Of a stretch of 64,000 nucleotides of DNA, positions 44,019-58,800 are shown in pieces. Source of the DNA: Diadema setosum (Eukaryota; Echinodermata; Echinoidea; Diadematoida; Diadematidae); contig CM067079.1 of NCBI GenBank assembly GCA_033980235.1, positions 25,748,658 to 25,812,657 of the forward strand. Reading direction: 5' to 3'. The position numbers were made by a program, and so were the translations under genes. A model generated the notes under the pieces. That model was not told where the DNA came from, made no database searches, and saw nothing but the letters and a program-made list of their open reading frames with translations. Every line of letters starts with the position of its first letter. Position 1 is the stretch's first letter.

Positions 44019-47000
44019 GCCTGTGATTGTACTGAGGGTAGGAGTTTATGAGGACTGTTGTGTCGTAACAGGATCAAAATTGTCCCAAACACACATGTAG
44101 GATGTATCCCATGATTTTTTCAGACATTGAATAGTTTTTCCTAAAATGTCTGTTACATTGTAATTGACTTTACAGATAGATACAGAGATTTGGACCATTT
44201 TTGTTTTCTGAATAGAAATATCAAGTTGGACCATTCTTTTGAATTGTTGATATACATGTACTGCTCTAGTTTAGATCACTACAGCATATGCCATGAGGAG
44301 AAGAGGAGAGGCTCACACAAAATTCATCTGATACAACATAGTGTGCATTTAATTCTTTTGGAACCTGAGAATCTTTTTGGGAAACAGACAGTGAAAACAG
44401 ATGAGTGTATTGTCCTCAGTTTGCTTTATGGAAACATTTTTGTTTCCTTGGCATACTTTCATTTCGTTTGTGATGAGACGGACAATGTTGACATATCACA
44501 CAATCCGTGCTTGTCGTTGCTCCCATGCATTGTCAAGAGTAATGTTGAAAGTTGTAATGGGTATTTACATAGATGACAGTTTGGCTTGACCATGTTTATT
44601 GCATTGACAGTGTGTATGGGTTTTTTTTTTTTTTTTTTTTTTTTCAGTGATTACTGAGTCTGTTGAAGAAGTGGTGTATCTCCCAAACAAAATGAAAATC
44701 AGTGCAATGCATCCAACTATAATTGCTGTTGGCATGATTCATATTTGATCCTTCCATATACTCGTATCTTTAGTACTGAGGTCATTACTGCAAAATATTG
44801 GGTCATAGCAGCTGCTTTGGTAATTCTTATTTTCTACGATATTTTGTTTCTTTATCAGTCATTATTGGCTTCATACTGTGAACAATAATTTTAATGACAA
44901 CAAAACAAAGAAATTTACAAATTGTTTTATATCACACATTGAAGAAAAATTGATGTAAATCAGCTCTGATATTCATACATTAAAAAGATAAACATGTGTG
45001 TACAGTGTAACTTCAGAAATTTGAATTTTACAGGCATGCTGTGCATTAGAAAAAATATATGAATACTCTGACGTTGACATGGTGTCTTTTTTTTTTCTCT
45101 CTCTCACACACACACCTTTTTGTTCCTTGTCCATAAGGGTGTTCAGACTTACAAATTAACCTGTCATGCTTCTGAACATGATTTTGTGAGGTTTGTAGAG
45201 TTATCCATTGTATAGAATATAAACACCAAAAGAATGCTTGCCAACTCCTAATGACATTTCATGTAGCAGCTATGTCAGAAACTCCACAGCTTGTCTGACT
45301 CTCAGTCTGTAACTTGTTTGCTTGTATATATTAAAAAATACATGCACTACATGCATATCATAGAAGAGATGCTAAAGTTCCTGTTACTTTTTTTCATGAA
45401 AAATATTGTCTTTCCCAAATTAGATCCGCGAATGTCTATTGCACGAAAGGTCAAAATACACCTTTTCATTCAGCCCTCAGAATACACACTGTTTTCAAGG
45501 TTGGTACAAAACATGTACGTAGGCCTATCCTTGCCATAGAGGAAGTGAATACAGGGTCAAGGGAAGCATTGTCCAGTATGTTGTACACTATTTTGGAGAT
45601 GAAAGTTGTTCAGTATGCAAATGTGTACACCGAATCGAGCAAATCAACTCAATCTCTAACTTGAAAAACACCTCTGGGTCCTGTTTCATAAAGCTATTCG
45701 TAAAGTTACGAACAACTTACGAGCGACTGGTGATCAGTTCTAATGTGCTATAATTACTTATCAGAATTTCCATAATTCAGCACAAGAACTGATCACCAGT
45801 TGCTCGTAAGTCATTCGTAACTTTACGAACAGCTTTATAAAACACCCCCCTGGACCATGATTTGTCAAACGTAATTTGAGAATCGTATCTGAGAGAAGCA
45901 TGAATCAAGCTTACATGTAGATTTGAATTGAGAATTGTGTTTGAGAGAAAGATGAATCAAGTTTGAATTTAAATTGAGAATCTTATGTGAGAGAAAGATG
46001 AATCAAGTTAAGATCTGATTCGAGAATGGTATAAGAGAAACATGAATCAAGTTTAGACAATTCTCCCTATCGCATATGGCCGATATCAAGCGATAATCTG
46101 ATTGATCGCTTTTGGGACGTATATTTCCGGTTTTGCGGTTCTGAAAAATGGTACCAAAGATCTTACGTAGTGTAGGATATAATGTGAACGTACATCCCTT
46201 TCTGGGACATGAATCAATCTTAGACGTGGTTTGATAATCAAAGTTTGAATTGGTCAATAGGACACTTGTGGAACCACAACATCATCTTGTCTGATTGGTA
46301 GTGAGGTTATCACTGATATTGCTGTTTTTGAAAACCATTTGAAACTTTGACTTTATGTAAGGTCCAAACTTAAAGGGGAAGGCTAGTAACTGATCAGTGG
46401 GAATCAGTGGAAATGCTGGGAGATGATTGTTCCAATCCTTATGGGATTCATTCAAGAGTTCATTGTATATCTATTGTTGTGTGAAAATGATTTGCTTCAG
46501 AACGGTCTCATATTCAAGTAATGTGCAGTTTAATGCTTCCAGGTTCGCGTCCCTGGTCAGTGACGGAGCATTAATCTGCACATTACTTGAATATGAGACC
46601 GTTCTGAAGCAAATCATTTTCACACAACAATAGATATACAATGAACTCTTGAATGAATCCCATAAGGATTGGAACAATCATCTCCCAGCATTTCCACTGA
46701 TTCCCACTGATCAGTTACTAGCCTTCCCCTTTAAGGAAAGCTCTACCATACTTGTAGCTTGCAAATTTTACTCTTTTCGCCAAAGCCAAATTGAACGTGG
46801 TTTGGCATTGCACATCAAGGTGTGATTCCGTCACAGTACATCACGGTGACTATTTTAGGGCAACTAGGGTCAGTTGTTGGCCAGGCATGATGGATATTTC
46901 CTGAGAAACAAGCGCAGTTGTGATGTTGAACCAGTTGTACCGACTCGGGAATTCATGCGTTCCAGCACTGATGGTTCGACTGTTGTGTGACAGGCTGGCT

Positions 47001-50000
47001 GCAACCAGATGCGCAACAGGTGTTTGCCCGTCAGTGATGATTGGCTGGGCAACTGGTGGTGATGGTGGCTGCAAGTTGTACAGCTTGTCAATGTTGATAC
47101 AATCGCTACTGTGACGTATGAGCAATGCTAGACGACATCATCACGAAATCTGGGTCATGCTATGGAGTCATGTGACTTGTGTCATTCTCAGATCGGTCAT
47201 GTGATTACATGTAGGTCGCACTGCTACATTGGTATGATATCCTGCAAGTGTCATGGTGGAAAGTCATGCAACTGCTTTCTCTCAGGGGGAGAATACTTCT
47301 CTAATTGCCTTTGATGGTGATGGATTAAAAAGAGTGCTCATCTGATAATTGGGAACCACTTTTTCGGGAACTGTTTAGACAGGGAACACCTCCGGAGGAG
47401 TGTTACAAATTCAAGGCAACAAATACACTTTTACTTGTCATTTCCACTCTTGAATTGGAACATTGCTCTACTGGGATACATTTTGGCTGAAACTCTTCCA
47501 TTGTCCCTCATTAATGTCAAAATATTACAATGTCAAACTCCATACAGTACAAGAAGTTCACTATAATCACAGATGTTTTGTTTCCTTGCCAGAGCGGTTA
47601 TACTGTATACTAACCATCCATGGATAGAATTGCTGAGTACGTAGTCTAAACATAATTTACTGTTGGGCAGCAGGACATGCATTGTAATTTGTGGGACTAC
47701 ACAGTAGGGTGGCAATGTGCCGACGGTCACATTGAGTGCTGTCAGCTTTTACCTGTACTATTTCATGCACTTCAGTTGTGAGTACAGAGAGTCATCATCT
47801 CTACATGTGGCCCATACTCTCCTTCATTGTGCACCTGTGGGGTATCTACAGTACATGTATTTTGTGTGAGGGCAAACAGAATGAGAGATGATCGGTAAAA
47901 GAAAGAAAAAGTGTTTTTGTCCCTGAGTTTCATGGTATACATGGTGTTAAACTCTGATGACATAATGAAAGCGTGTTTAGATTTTGCAATTAGTAGGGTC
48001 ATAGCATCATTATATATGTGAACTCTGAGAAGGTTTATTTTGCAGAACAAACATGATGAATAAAGGTGTGTTCCAGTGATGTGTGTGCCCAAAGTATGAT
48101 ACTGCTACACAAACTGTACATCATCTCATCTTTTATGTGCTTGTTCCCCTTTGTCCCTGGGTATTGTGGCTTGTATGCAGTTGTTGCCTTCAATATAAGT
48201 AGGTAAAATAAATGTGCATGATTCAGGGTGTTCCACAACTTGAAATTTGAGCGTTTTGCAAGCTCTGAATGTGAGAATATTGTGGAAATTGTACGTGCTT
48301 GGAGTGCACATCACAAGTGCATAATGTGCAATATTTCGCCACTTATTTCCGATTATGCTGCCTACGTTTGATGTTCTGTTTCATGTTTTGCGCGCAAATT
48401 TTCCAAGTAGTTTGATTTTTTTCAAGTTTAGCACATGTCTTTCACAAGTTTGATGCCATTTTACTTTCAATGTGTTGCCACTTCTTGAGGATGTTGCATA
48501 CAGCATAGCAAGTTACTGGCTCTTGAGGATGTTGCATAAAGAATTCAAGCATGTTGCAGTGACATGCTCAAACCTCTCGTGGACCACCCTGATGATTTAG
48601 TGTTATGCCCACATATTGGGCTTCATTTGGGGTTGATTTGCCGGGGCCAATATCAGCCACAGCTTAAGAGGGAGCCCTGCTTTCAAAAATGGGAAAAAGC
48701 TTACACCTATATCTCCTGAGACCTCCCAATCAATCAGGGGCCCCTGTACCGTATGTCCCCCCAAAAAATAACAACGGTACCCTCCGCTGTGATAACTTAA
48801 AAAAATCTTGAATCAATCCAAATACACTTTCAGGGTATGAAACTATAACTTATTATTCACGTCTTGCAGAAAACCCCATCCGATTTGCTTCAGTGGTAAA
48901 AGAGAAATTAGGATTTTTGTAGAGCATGTCAGGAATCCCTTCCCTCCAAGTTCTGTCCATTGTGTTGAACATACATTAATATGCAATTCCAAGAGCATCC
49001 AAGTGCTAAACTTGGAAGAATCACATCCACGACATACTTCATGACGATTCACATTTCTCTGTGACCACTTAACCAAATCGAATGGGGTTTTCTGCAAAAT
49101 ATAGGTAAGATGTTATATTTTTAGACCCTGAAATAGCATTCAGACTGTTTAAGGCCAAGTAAAAAAAACAAAGTAGTTTCTCGTCCGGGTTTTTTGAGCA
49201 AGGCGATGAGGGAGGTCCTTACTATTTGATATCTTACTATTTTTTCGAGGATTGTCAAAATGAAAGTAATACAAGTTGTATGTGTTTCTCGTCCGGTAAT
49301 TCTGAGAAAAGTAACGAGAGAGGGCTTTACTATTTTCTATATCTAATTTATGAAATGAATATCACTCTGTTAAGTGGTAGCTGTGTTATGAGAGACCAGG
49401 TCCCAAGTGTATGTCTTGCCTGCACTCTCAAACATTTTCAAACAAATAGATATATGTACCATACTTGAAATGAAACTTCATGCATGCAGAAATACATTTG
49501 CTTTTTCTTTCCATTACAGATGTCAAGGGAAAATGACCATCTTAATACTGGTATTTAGTGTTGTAATGGCATTTCTGATACCAGTGTACTTGCAATTCCG
49601 ATGTATTGTGCTATTAATTGAAACAGGTATAAAACATGTCTTTCAACAAATGTACGACTGAAATAAATTCTATTATATTCAAAACACTGCTTTATTTATT
49701 ATTGTGTTTGTGACATTTTGTGTCCACACAGCTGGTACAGTGTACAATTATGCATTTCTTCACAGTACAATTGTAGCACCTTCAACTGGAAACTGGCTTG
49801 TACAATTGCAGATGGATGTCAAAATGATACAATTTATGGCATTATAGCAAACAAAGATGTTTCTTCATGTTCTAAAAAGACGTTTGATAATCACTCATCA
49901 TTTGGATGATGATTGTACAAGTGGAAACTCGATATAACGAGATGGTCGGGACCGAGTCGTGTTCCTCGTTATAGCCGATATCTCGTTATATCAGTAGGCA

Positions 50001-53000
50001 TAAAAGAAGGCATAACATAAAGACATTCATTTGCACACGTGGGACTACCCATCATCTTTCAATCAATACTGATAACTTGCTATTTGTGTGTGAGGTAATT
50101 ACTCACCTTTATGGGTAAGAAGATGTTTTTTATGCCTCCGCCACGAAGTGGTGCCGGAGGCATTATGTTTTCGGGTTGTCCGTCCTTCCGTCCGTCCGTC
50201 CTTCCGTCCGTCTGTAATGAATTTTGTGGACAGGGTAACTATCAAAACCTTTTGAGGTATCCTAATGAAACTTGGCATGTATGTGTATTAGGGGGTGAAG
50301 TTGTGCCTATCAATTTTTGGGTGCACATGCTCAAGGTCAAAGGTCAAAAGGTCAAGGTCAAATGCTTAAAATTTCACTATTTCCCCCATAGCTATGCAAT
50401 GCCTGAAGATATTTTCTTTAAACTTAGTGTATACATGTATTACCCAATTAAGATTCTCTGGTAAAAGTTTGGGGTCATGAGGTCAAAAGGTCAAAGGTCA
50501 AAAGGTCAAGTAAAATGTTAAAATTTCACTTTTTTCTCTATCTTGGAAATTGTTCAAGGTATCTTTATGGAACAAAGTATATATGCATGTACTGACTGGC
50601 AGTGGTTATCTAGGGAATTTGGGGTTCATGGGGTCAAAGGTCAGGGGTCAAAGGTCAAGGGCAATACTTCAAAATTTTACTATTTTCCTTATATTTATGC
50701 AGTACCAGCAGGATTATTTTTTTTTTAAACTTGATACATGTATGCATGTATAACCCACTAGATATTCTCTGGGATTTTTTTTTACTTTTGCCAAGAAGGT
50801 CAAAGGTCAAAAGGTCAAAGATCAAGTGAAAGTGCTGAACTTACTTCTTTCTCCATATCTCGGAAGTGGCTCAAGTTAGTATGTATGTTCTGCCTGACAG
50901 TGATTTTCTTATGAATCAAAGGCCAGATGAAAATGATAACAATTTACTGTTCAATACAGAAATTGCACTTTTACTCCATACCTTGAAAATTACTCAAGTG
51001 TGTAAACTTATGAAAGGGTCAAAGTCGAAGTTAAAGTACTTAAATCCCCAAATACATGCTCTCCTATTCATCCAATTAAACATAGGTCAAGGAAGGTGAA
51101 CATTTGATACATTTGTGACAAACATGTCATTTTAATATTTTGCCAATTTTGTGAAAATGTAATCACACATTGTACACATGTACTATAGACCTATTAGGAG
51201 AATCATGCATTATGGCGGAGGCATACCAGTCGCCATAGCGACATTTCTAGTTCGCCAATGAAATCCGATATCAAGAATGTTTTTCTTATCAATTGTAGAA
51301 TAGATGTTTGAATTTGTAAATCTACATAGCTTGCGATTGTGTGAAGATCGTCTGTGGATTGGTATGTGGTTATGGTATGGGTGTTGTGTGTGGAAAGCTT
51401 GAATATGGTCTGCACAATGCTGTGTTGTGTGTGACACATTCTGTATGTACATTATGACTGCATGTGTGTGTGTAGATTGGGAATTCCCTACGTAGAAAGC
51501 CAATCACAGCATCAGATTGCCTCACACTTGCTAAACGTCATGATGATGTCAAGTATACGGCCGTCCCACCACATTTTCTGCATGTATCAGTGCGCGCACA
51601 CACACATATACACGTACAACATGCGGTGCTAGCTGTAGAGTGAACTGTCATGAAGAAAATGTGTGTGTACAAGACAGTTTTTGGCGCATCGAGCTTTACA
51701 ATCTGGGACCGTGATAGCACAGGCGAAGACATTTTGCTTTACCTTGCTATATATATATCAGGTTTGATTGGCTATGTTTTTCTTTGTTTGGAAATCACAA
51801 AATTTATCTCGTTATAGCAGTTATTTCGTTATAGCCGATCTCGCTATAAGAGTAGCATTTTACATAATGGACTTGTGTGGAAGGAAATTTGGGACCGGGA
51901 AAATTTCCTCGTAATAACCGATATCTCGTTATAGCAGTGTTCGTTTTATATACCGAGCTTCCCCTGCCCTGTATACCACACTACAGATGTTACGATTCAC
52001 GGCCGTGTCCGTGAATTTACGTCGTAAAGAAAAGTAGATCCCGCAGAAATACGATACAAACCAGAATCCGTGGAATACTAGTTATTTATTTTGTAGATAC
52101 ACCCATTTTATAATTCCACATTTGCCGGAAAAGCGCACTCATTTTCTCTTCAAAATACATCGCCGTCAGATGTAACGTTACAGAGCAGAGTGTACGGGCC
52201 TCTACACATTCGAATGTGTTCATGCGTGCGATGGCCTGGGGACCCGATTTGGACAGCTAGCAAGTTACAGACACGGCCAAAAAAATAGTAAATATCAAAA
52301 AAGTCGATGCGGCAACTGAAAATCGATGCGGGCGGGGAGCGGGCTGGGACGAAAATTATGAATTTCTTGGTATTTTCAGCGCCATTTTGAAAATAGTAAA
52401 TAGTAAAAAAAATCGATGCAGCGGCCAAAATCGATGCGCGCGAGGACGAGAAACTGGTTTCTTTTTTTACTTGGCCTAATCATATTGGAAGTTATGAATG
52501 CAAAATTCCGACTGTAATTTTTTTTTTTGGACATACTGTATCATTGCATGGCACGTGGCAGACAGACGTATAACAATATTGTATCAGTCACTCTCAAAAT
52601 AGACCCCAAAAAAAAAAGGAAAGAAGAAAATCTCTGCAAATGATATTGTTTGTGTCACTGTCCATGACCACTCAAGACTACTAAGCACTCAGTAGCAGCA
52701 CTAGAAATATTACATGGATATGACTTATACAACAAATTTGTTTACGCTATCTTTTTGGTGCTTAAGCTTTGAATAATGGTGTACTTGAAAATAGTGGTGC
52801 ATTTTAATTTTCATCAATTCCCATTATTTTTTGAGCAAGACCAAAATCATTGTAGAATGAGGATTTGCCATTAGTCACCATATGATTTTGGACTACACTG
52901 TAGCTAGATACAAAATATACTACCCATGTGCTTTGTTTTTGAATGTCCACATTGCAGTCAATACACTAGTTCATGCTTGCAGCATGTGTACAAAGCATTC

Positions 53001-55810
53001 TTATTTTCACCTGGTTGGGGGTGGGAGAGAATGTGGATTTGGTTGGAAACCGTGTTGGTGTCACAAGTGCGATTATTTCATCGTATTTGGAAAGCCCTTT
53101 TATCATTTAGCCATTTGTGATGACAAAATCTCGGCGTACGTCCCTCGGAAACTATGTCTGGTACGTGAAAACAAAATGGTGACCCACACAGTCTCTATTG
53201 ATGATGGCACACATCCCCGTAGGCTCTTTTTCTTTTCTGTTTTTTCTTTTTTTCTCCTTCCCGCGTGCTCTGTGCCGGGACGTCTGTCGGGATGCATCAG
53301 GGATGAGTGGGGTAAACATGTGCCTTTTTGTCCGCCTGCCTCTCTCATCCATTTATCTATTTCATTTCATTTGGGCATTTAGCATTCTCTGCTTTTTTAT
53401 TACCGCCCAATTCATGGCTGGGTGGTGGGGGTTCAATGCATTTGCTGACTAGTCAGGGGGATACGCACCGGTACCCTACCTCTGCGAAAACATTCTTGTA
53501 GACCCCTCCCCCTTCTCTCGCTTGGTCGTATACCTGTAGCTGATTATCGCTTGATGTATTTATATACAACATAGATACTGTTTTTTTTTTAGAAGAAATA
53601 TTCTGTATTTTTGCATACTGTGTTGTATCCAGTGCCATGAAGGGCCGTGATTTATTGCTAGTTTGCATAATGCGTGATGTGAATGCACATGTGGAAGTGA
53701 ATGACATTTTCAACATGCACAGCATCCCCCGAAATGGAAAGACTCCTAAATGGTACAAGTTACAGGATGGTGCACAATTGATGACATACAGTACTGTATG
53801 GGGAAACTGGAGAACCGTCCATCTCTTGTTAGTATGCTTTAAAGATTTAATTTGTCTGTTTAAGAGCTTCGTTTTTGGATGCCTCCACTTTATAAAACAT
53901 TTTTGCTTTAGAATTTGTTTCCTGCGTAAATGAGGAGCAAGTATTTTTCTGTTCATCAGTATCATCTGTAACATTATTAATGTACATACATTTTCAGCTG
54001 TGACAGTACTTGCAGTGTTATTTTGCGGAATCGCTGATCTTAGAAATACCCTCCAGTCGAAGTTGGAGCACTTTTTGTTCTTGCATAAAGTATCTTTCTG
54101 TTAGATTGTAATATATATTGTACTACAGATCATTATTGCTTTTATTTGTATTTGGTATTTCTATAAAGAATTGTTATCATTTCTCTGGCTTCTTCACAGG
54201 CCATTTCCCAGTTGGAACAGCAGATCAAGAAGAAAGGGGTCACTGACCCCAAGGTCTACTGCAAACTGGGTCATTACCATCTTCTGCTGGGTGAATACAG
54301 CAAAGGTGAGTGCACTTTTTTGTGTGTGTCATGTTACACTGTGTATGTTAGCATCTCCAGCATTTATGCTGTAAACAGCACATAATTCTACTCTTTTGAT
54401 TTGAATGAAGAGCACACTCCTGCTTGTGATTGCAACAGTGCTGTTTATAGAGGAGAGAACAAATGCTGAATGACCCTTAACCCATTGAGGATGAACTGAT
54501 TTTGCTACAACATGCATTTCCCATAGACACCTGCCCGAATATGCTCGGGACTCGTCCTCAACAGGTTAAGTCTTGCAAGCAAATACCACATATCTGAGTA
54601 TTGACAACAAACGGAATCAGATTCTTTTGTTCGCCAATTTTCACAGATCAAGATGAATCTAATCGTCAATGAATGAGGGATCACCTGATCCCTCTTTATT
54701 CCCTATTGTGTCACCAAAGCCTTTCTGTGTGAAGGAGAAACATTGCTACACCTGACTAGGCTTGCTGACATACAACTATTGTAAGTTTGGAAGGATTACT
54801 GAATTGAAATTGGCAACCTACAATCACCTACAATTTATCATCAAATAAACTTTGAATTCCTCTTAGAATTGTATACTGTAGTGAATTCGATGAGTATCCC
54901 CAAAAGCTAAAAACTGAATCCTCACCACAACCAATACTATATTATCACTTTAGATGGAAATTCCACAAGTAGATCTGTGAAAATTGTGGGGAAAAATCAA
55001 CCCCCCTCCCCCACACACACAAGTTACATTGTATGAAATGCAAATTCACCAATTGTTGTTTTTCTCCCAATATTTTTTGTTTCCTTTTTTTTCTGTTCTC
55101 TTAATACAAAATGAGTAATTATATGTTTTTGTGCATCTTCCTCAGTGGATAAGTTCTACCTGTGCCCCCCCCCCCAAAAAAAAAATTAAAGTTAGTAAGA
55201 ATTTGGAAACAAAACAACTGGAGAGATGCTCAACACCTAAATCACAGAGAATTGCCAGTTTTTAGTAATCCCTAAACTTTTATGACTCAGAACTTTTGTT
55301 ATATGTCTAATTTTTTTCACATATTTATTGATTTACTTCCTGATTTTTCTGTTTTTGTACACTATTAATTACTTTTGATGTAATATTGCTATTATATGAG
55401 AAGTATGAAATGAAATGAACAGTGAACTTAACTTATAACAAAACATAAAAACAGGATGGGATTTTCCTTTAGATAGAAAAATCACTGAACCACTTATTAT
55501 TTTCCATGTGTATGTGTGTTCAAATTTGTTTTTGTTTGTTAGTTGTTTTTTTTTTTTACAGGCTCATGTTTCATCTCTGTATCACTGTGGCCTCCTATTC
55601 TGAAAGTTAATCTCAATAAATGCACAATCGATTTGTCTAAATTGTACAAAATGGTGTGAAAGTCACCGCTTAGGTGAGTGGAGTTAATTAATGGAAAAGG
55701 GTTAAATGCAGGATTATTTAATTATTCTGTGACCACAATTTAATAAATTTTGCTTGTCAGCAACCATGAGATATGAAACCATATCTTGTTTTTGTTTTTG
55801 TTTTGTTTTG

Positions 55811-55841
<31 letters not shown>

Positions 55842-58800
55842 TTTTTTGGGGGGGGGATCCTGAAACTTTGTAATTAGTGCCACCAAGGAGATATCCATGA
55901 AAACAAGGTCAGTAAAGAATGATACTCATTTTGGGTAGGGAATGAAGACGACACAGGTATGTTTAAACCAGTTCTCTGCTGAAGCATTCACCTCTATTGT
56001 AGCAGTACATATAATTTGCTATTAGACTACAAAGTAATGAATATAACAAGCCTCAATTTTTGCATCTTCTGAGCACGGGAAGGCAACTGAAGCAAAGGAG
56101 TATTAAAAAGCTTGTCCATTGTTCATTGCTAAATCAAAAGTCAGTTTCATCTCAAAATTAGAAGTGTATTTCTCCAGCTGGCAACAAATACATCCTTGAA
56201 GAAATAAGAGCTAATATAATTCAATTAATCCTGAACTGTATTGCACAACAGAGGGCGGTATTACTTTTTATCAGCAGCGATGGCAGTGCACTTTGCATCC
56301 ATCACACTGACCTCAGCCATCATGTAGTAGTTTGATGTGTGTGATTTATAGCTAGCCGTGCATGTTGAAATGTTTCGAGGTAATGGGTTCACCACTGCTC
56401 TGTTCATCCAAATGTTATCATGTGAGTGATCACAGATTAAATGGTGGGATTTCGATTGTGATCCAAATACTCAAGAATTGTGCACCTAATCAGATGGACA
56501 GAAATATCTTGCTAATTGCTGATTGCCATATTTTGTCAACCAGACTGGGCGTGCCTGATATCTACTGAAATGATGACCCTTGCCCTTGTTTTTGCGGATG
56601 TAGTGATGTGTGTTTTGAATGATTGGATAGAAGATACGGAGATCATGTGCTCCTCTGTTCAGTAGACACCTGCTCTGGTGCAAATTATTGGGCCATTTCT
56701 CAAATAATCACAAGATTTCATGCAATTTGGAGCAGTGATGCTGAGCGTGCTGTTTTGCGAGACTTTTATGTCCACACTGGCAAAAGAATCTGAAGAAATT
56801 GATAGCAATGTAAATCTGCAGATTTGGATCCTGCTAATTCATGTCAGTCTAAATGGCCCTGTAGCTGCTTAGCATCAAGCCATCGCAGTAGCCATCGATC
56901 TTCTGTGCAAGAGTGAATTGCATGCAAATTGCAAAGGAAATATGATTGCTTGGAAATAATAAATCATCACGTATTATTCTGCCGACCCTTCACTGAATGT
57001 GCAGAGGGCTCTTCAGAAATAAAAGTTTAGTGCCCTGACTTTTATTTTATGTTTTTTACACTTTTGATCTCAAAATACTCCCAAACTCCTTATCCTTGCA
57101 ATTTGCGTCACTTATGCAAGTTTCTCGGTAGACCCTTTTGATGTCTCGCACACAAATTCCATATGGTAGAAGTTGAATTTTGAGGCCCTTTGAGAACTAT
57201 CTTGTATGTTTCATGCCTTTATTCCAAGCTTATTCAAAGGTTCTTACATTTTGCACATTCTTACATTTTGCACAATATCAGAGATATTGTTTGCATGAAC
57301 AGTACATAAACCTTGCAACTCAAACGTGGAAACATTGTTCAACAGTTCCATTAACCATTGTACTTTAATTAAAAGTGCTACTGCAGCAATTTGAATAGAT
57401 GGCATTTGTAACAGTGAAGTCATTTTCATGTCCAATCATTGTGGCTCTGTGGTTGAGTCCACCAACTCTCAATCTTGAGGTTCTTGGTTCAGTCCTCGGG
57501 CAGCAGCGGTATCCTCCTTTGGCAAGTAAACAATTCAATAGAAAGTGTCCACCTCTAGGGTCAAGTATTTCATTTGAATTTTGTGTCAAATATTCTCTTT
57601 CAGTATCAGAGAGAATAAATAAAATCCTGGTATTGTTTGAAAGTATGCATGTATGTCTTTGAATTCTGCAGCAATATTTTTTTTTTTTTCTTTGGCTCAT
57701 GTTTCTCTTCCATTGTTACAGCCCTGTCGGCATACCAGACATTCTTCACAAAGGATAAAGAATACTGGAAGGTAAGTGATAAAAGCAGTGTATCCCCAAA
57801 CAGGTGGATTTTAAATTCAAAATTACAAGTTTAATATTACCATATAGAAAGACCTTGTGTTCATGTTTGCACCCTTCAAGTGTAGAAGTCCTGGGCCCTG
57901 TTGCATTGAAAATATCAAACATAAGTCAAAAAAATCAAACACAAGTTTGGTATCAGCCAATAAGAATTGAGTATTTGGAGACTTATATTTGATTTTGTTA
58001 CTTGTGTTTGATCTTAACTTATGCAACAGGGCCCAGGTGTAGATCTGTTCTTGACAGCACAGTATTTGATATATAATGTTTACAGTATTTTGTAAGAAAG
58101 AATCAGTCCTATTTTTGAGAGCATATTTTAAAAAAAAAAGCTCTTTCAAGAAAAATGGAAGTACCATCATGTCTTGCTAGAAATGAATGAGTAGCTTTTG
58201 ATATAATAGAAGAAAAAATAAAGTTGCTGAGTGAGGCCAGACAAAGTGTAGGTAAGGAAGGATGAAACGATCTATTCCTATTTTCATCTATAGACTATAT
58301 TTCTATGTTTTGCCGCATACATTGTACTTAAGAAACATATATATTTCCAGAATATATTACCCTTGAGTGGGATGAAACATATTCTTAACTGTCTCCTTTG
58401 AGAGTTATGAGTAGATAGCCTTCATAGGCTATGATAAGAATTTTGTGCATAATGCATGTATACACCTTGTGTACACCGTAGGTCCTTGCAGTTCTCATAG
58501 CATTAGTGATTTGATTTCCTATGATATATCATGTCTGTGTTGTCATACTGGGTTTGTCGTGGCTGTGTGTTTTCTTGTCATCATCTTTGTTGCGTTTTCC
58601 CTTCTTATTACCTTGGCCAAGGGGGGAGGTTATGTTTTCGTTACCGTTTGTTTGTTCGTTAGTTAGTTAGTTAGTTAGTTTGTCTGTGTACAAAATAACT
58701 CCAAAAGTAGTCAACAGATTTGGATCAAACTTGCAGGAAATTTTTAGAATGATGCAAGTAACAGATTATTCAATTTTGGTAGTGATCCGAGAATATTTGG

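Larger units (their letters stand above)
49149..52479. mobile_element. Outer element with AGGCCAAGTAAAAAAA ends, holding nested insertions
   Basis: Left end AAGGCCAAGTAAAAAAAACA then TTTCTCGTCC; right end inverse (GGACGAGAAACTGGTTTC then TTTTTTTACTTGGCCT). About 3.3 kb, containing the 49917-51966 and 50134-51251 elements. No transposase recognised. In UTX intron 2. Confidence 0.6.
37750..54199 (+). other. KDM6A: Gene B intron 2 (about 16.4 kb)
   Basis: Bounded by a GTACGT donor and a TTCTTCACAG acceptor. The flanking exons join in frame with nothing missing relative to UTX. Holds the palindrome at 46.4 kb and the nested elements at 49.1-52.5 kb. No nested gene is supported. Confidence 0.85.

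Noticed and set aside
46427..46677. Two overlapping 68-codon frames on opposite strands with the same N-terminus
   Set aside because: They are mirror images produced by the palindrome at 46369-46735, not genes.
46850..47125. 91-codon minus-strand frame
   Set aside because: Reasonable composition, but no recognised family, no clear splice sites and no partner exons; kept as non-coding intron.
52882..53382. 166-codon plus-strand frame
   Set aside because: No family resemblance, a T-rich tract makes part of it, and it lies in UTX intron 2; chance frame.
53453..53974. 173-codon minus-strand frame
   Set aside because: No family pattern or splice support; chance frame.
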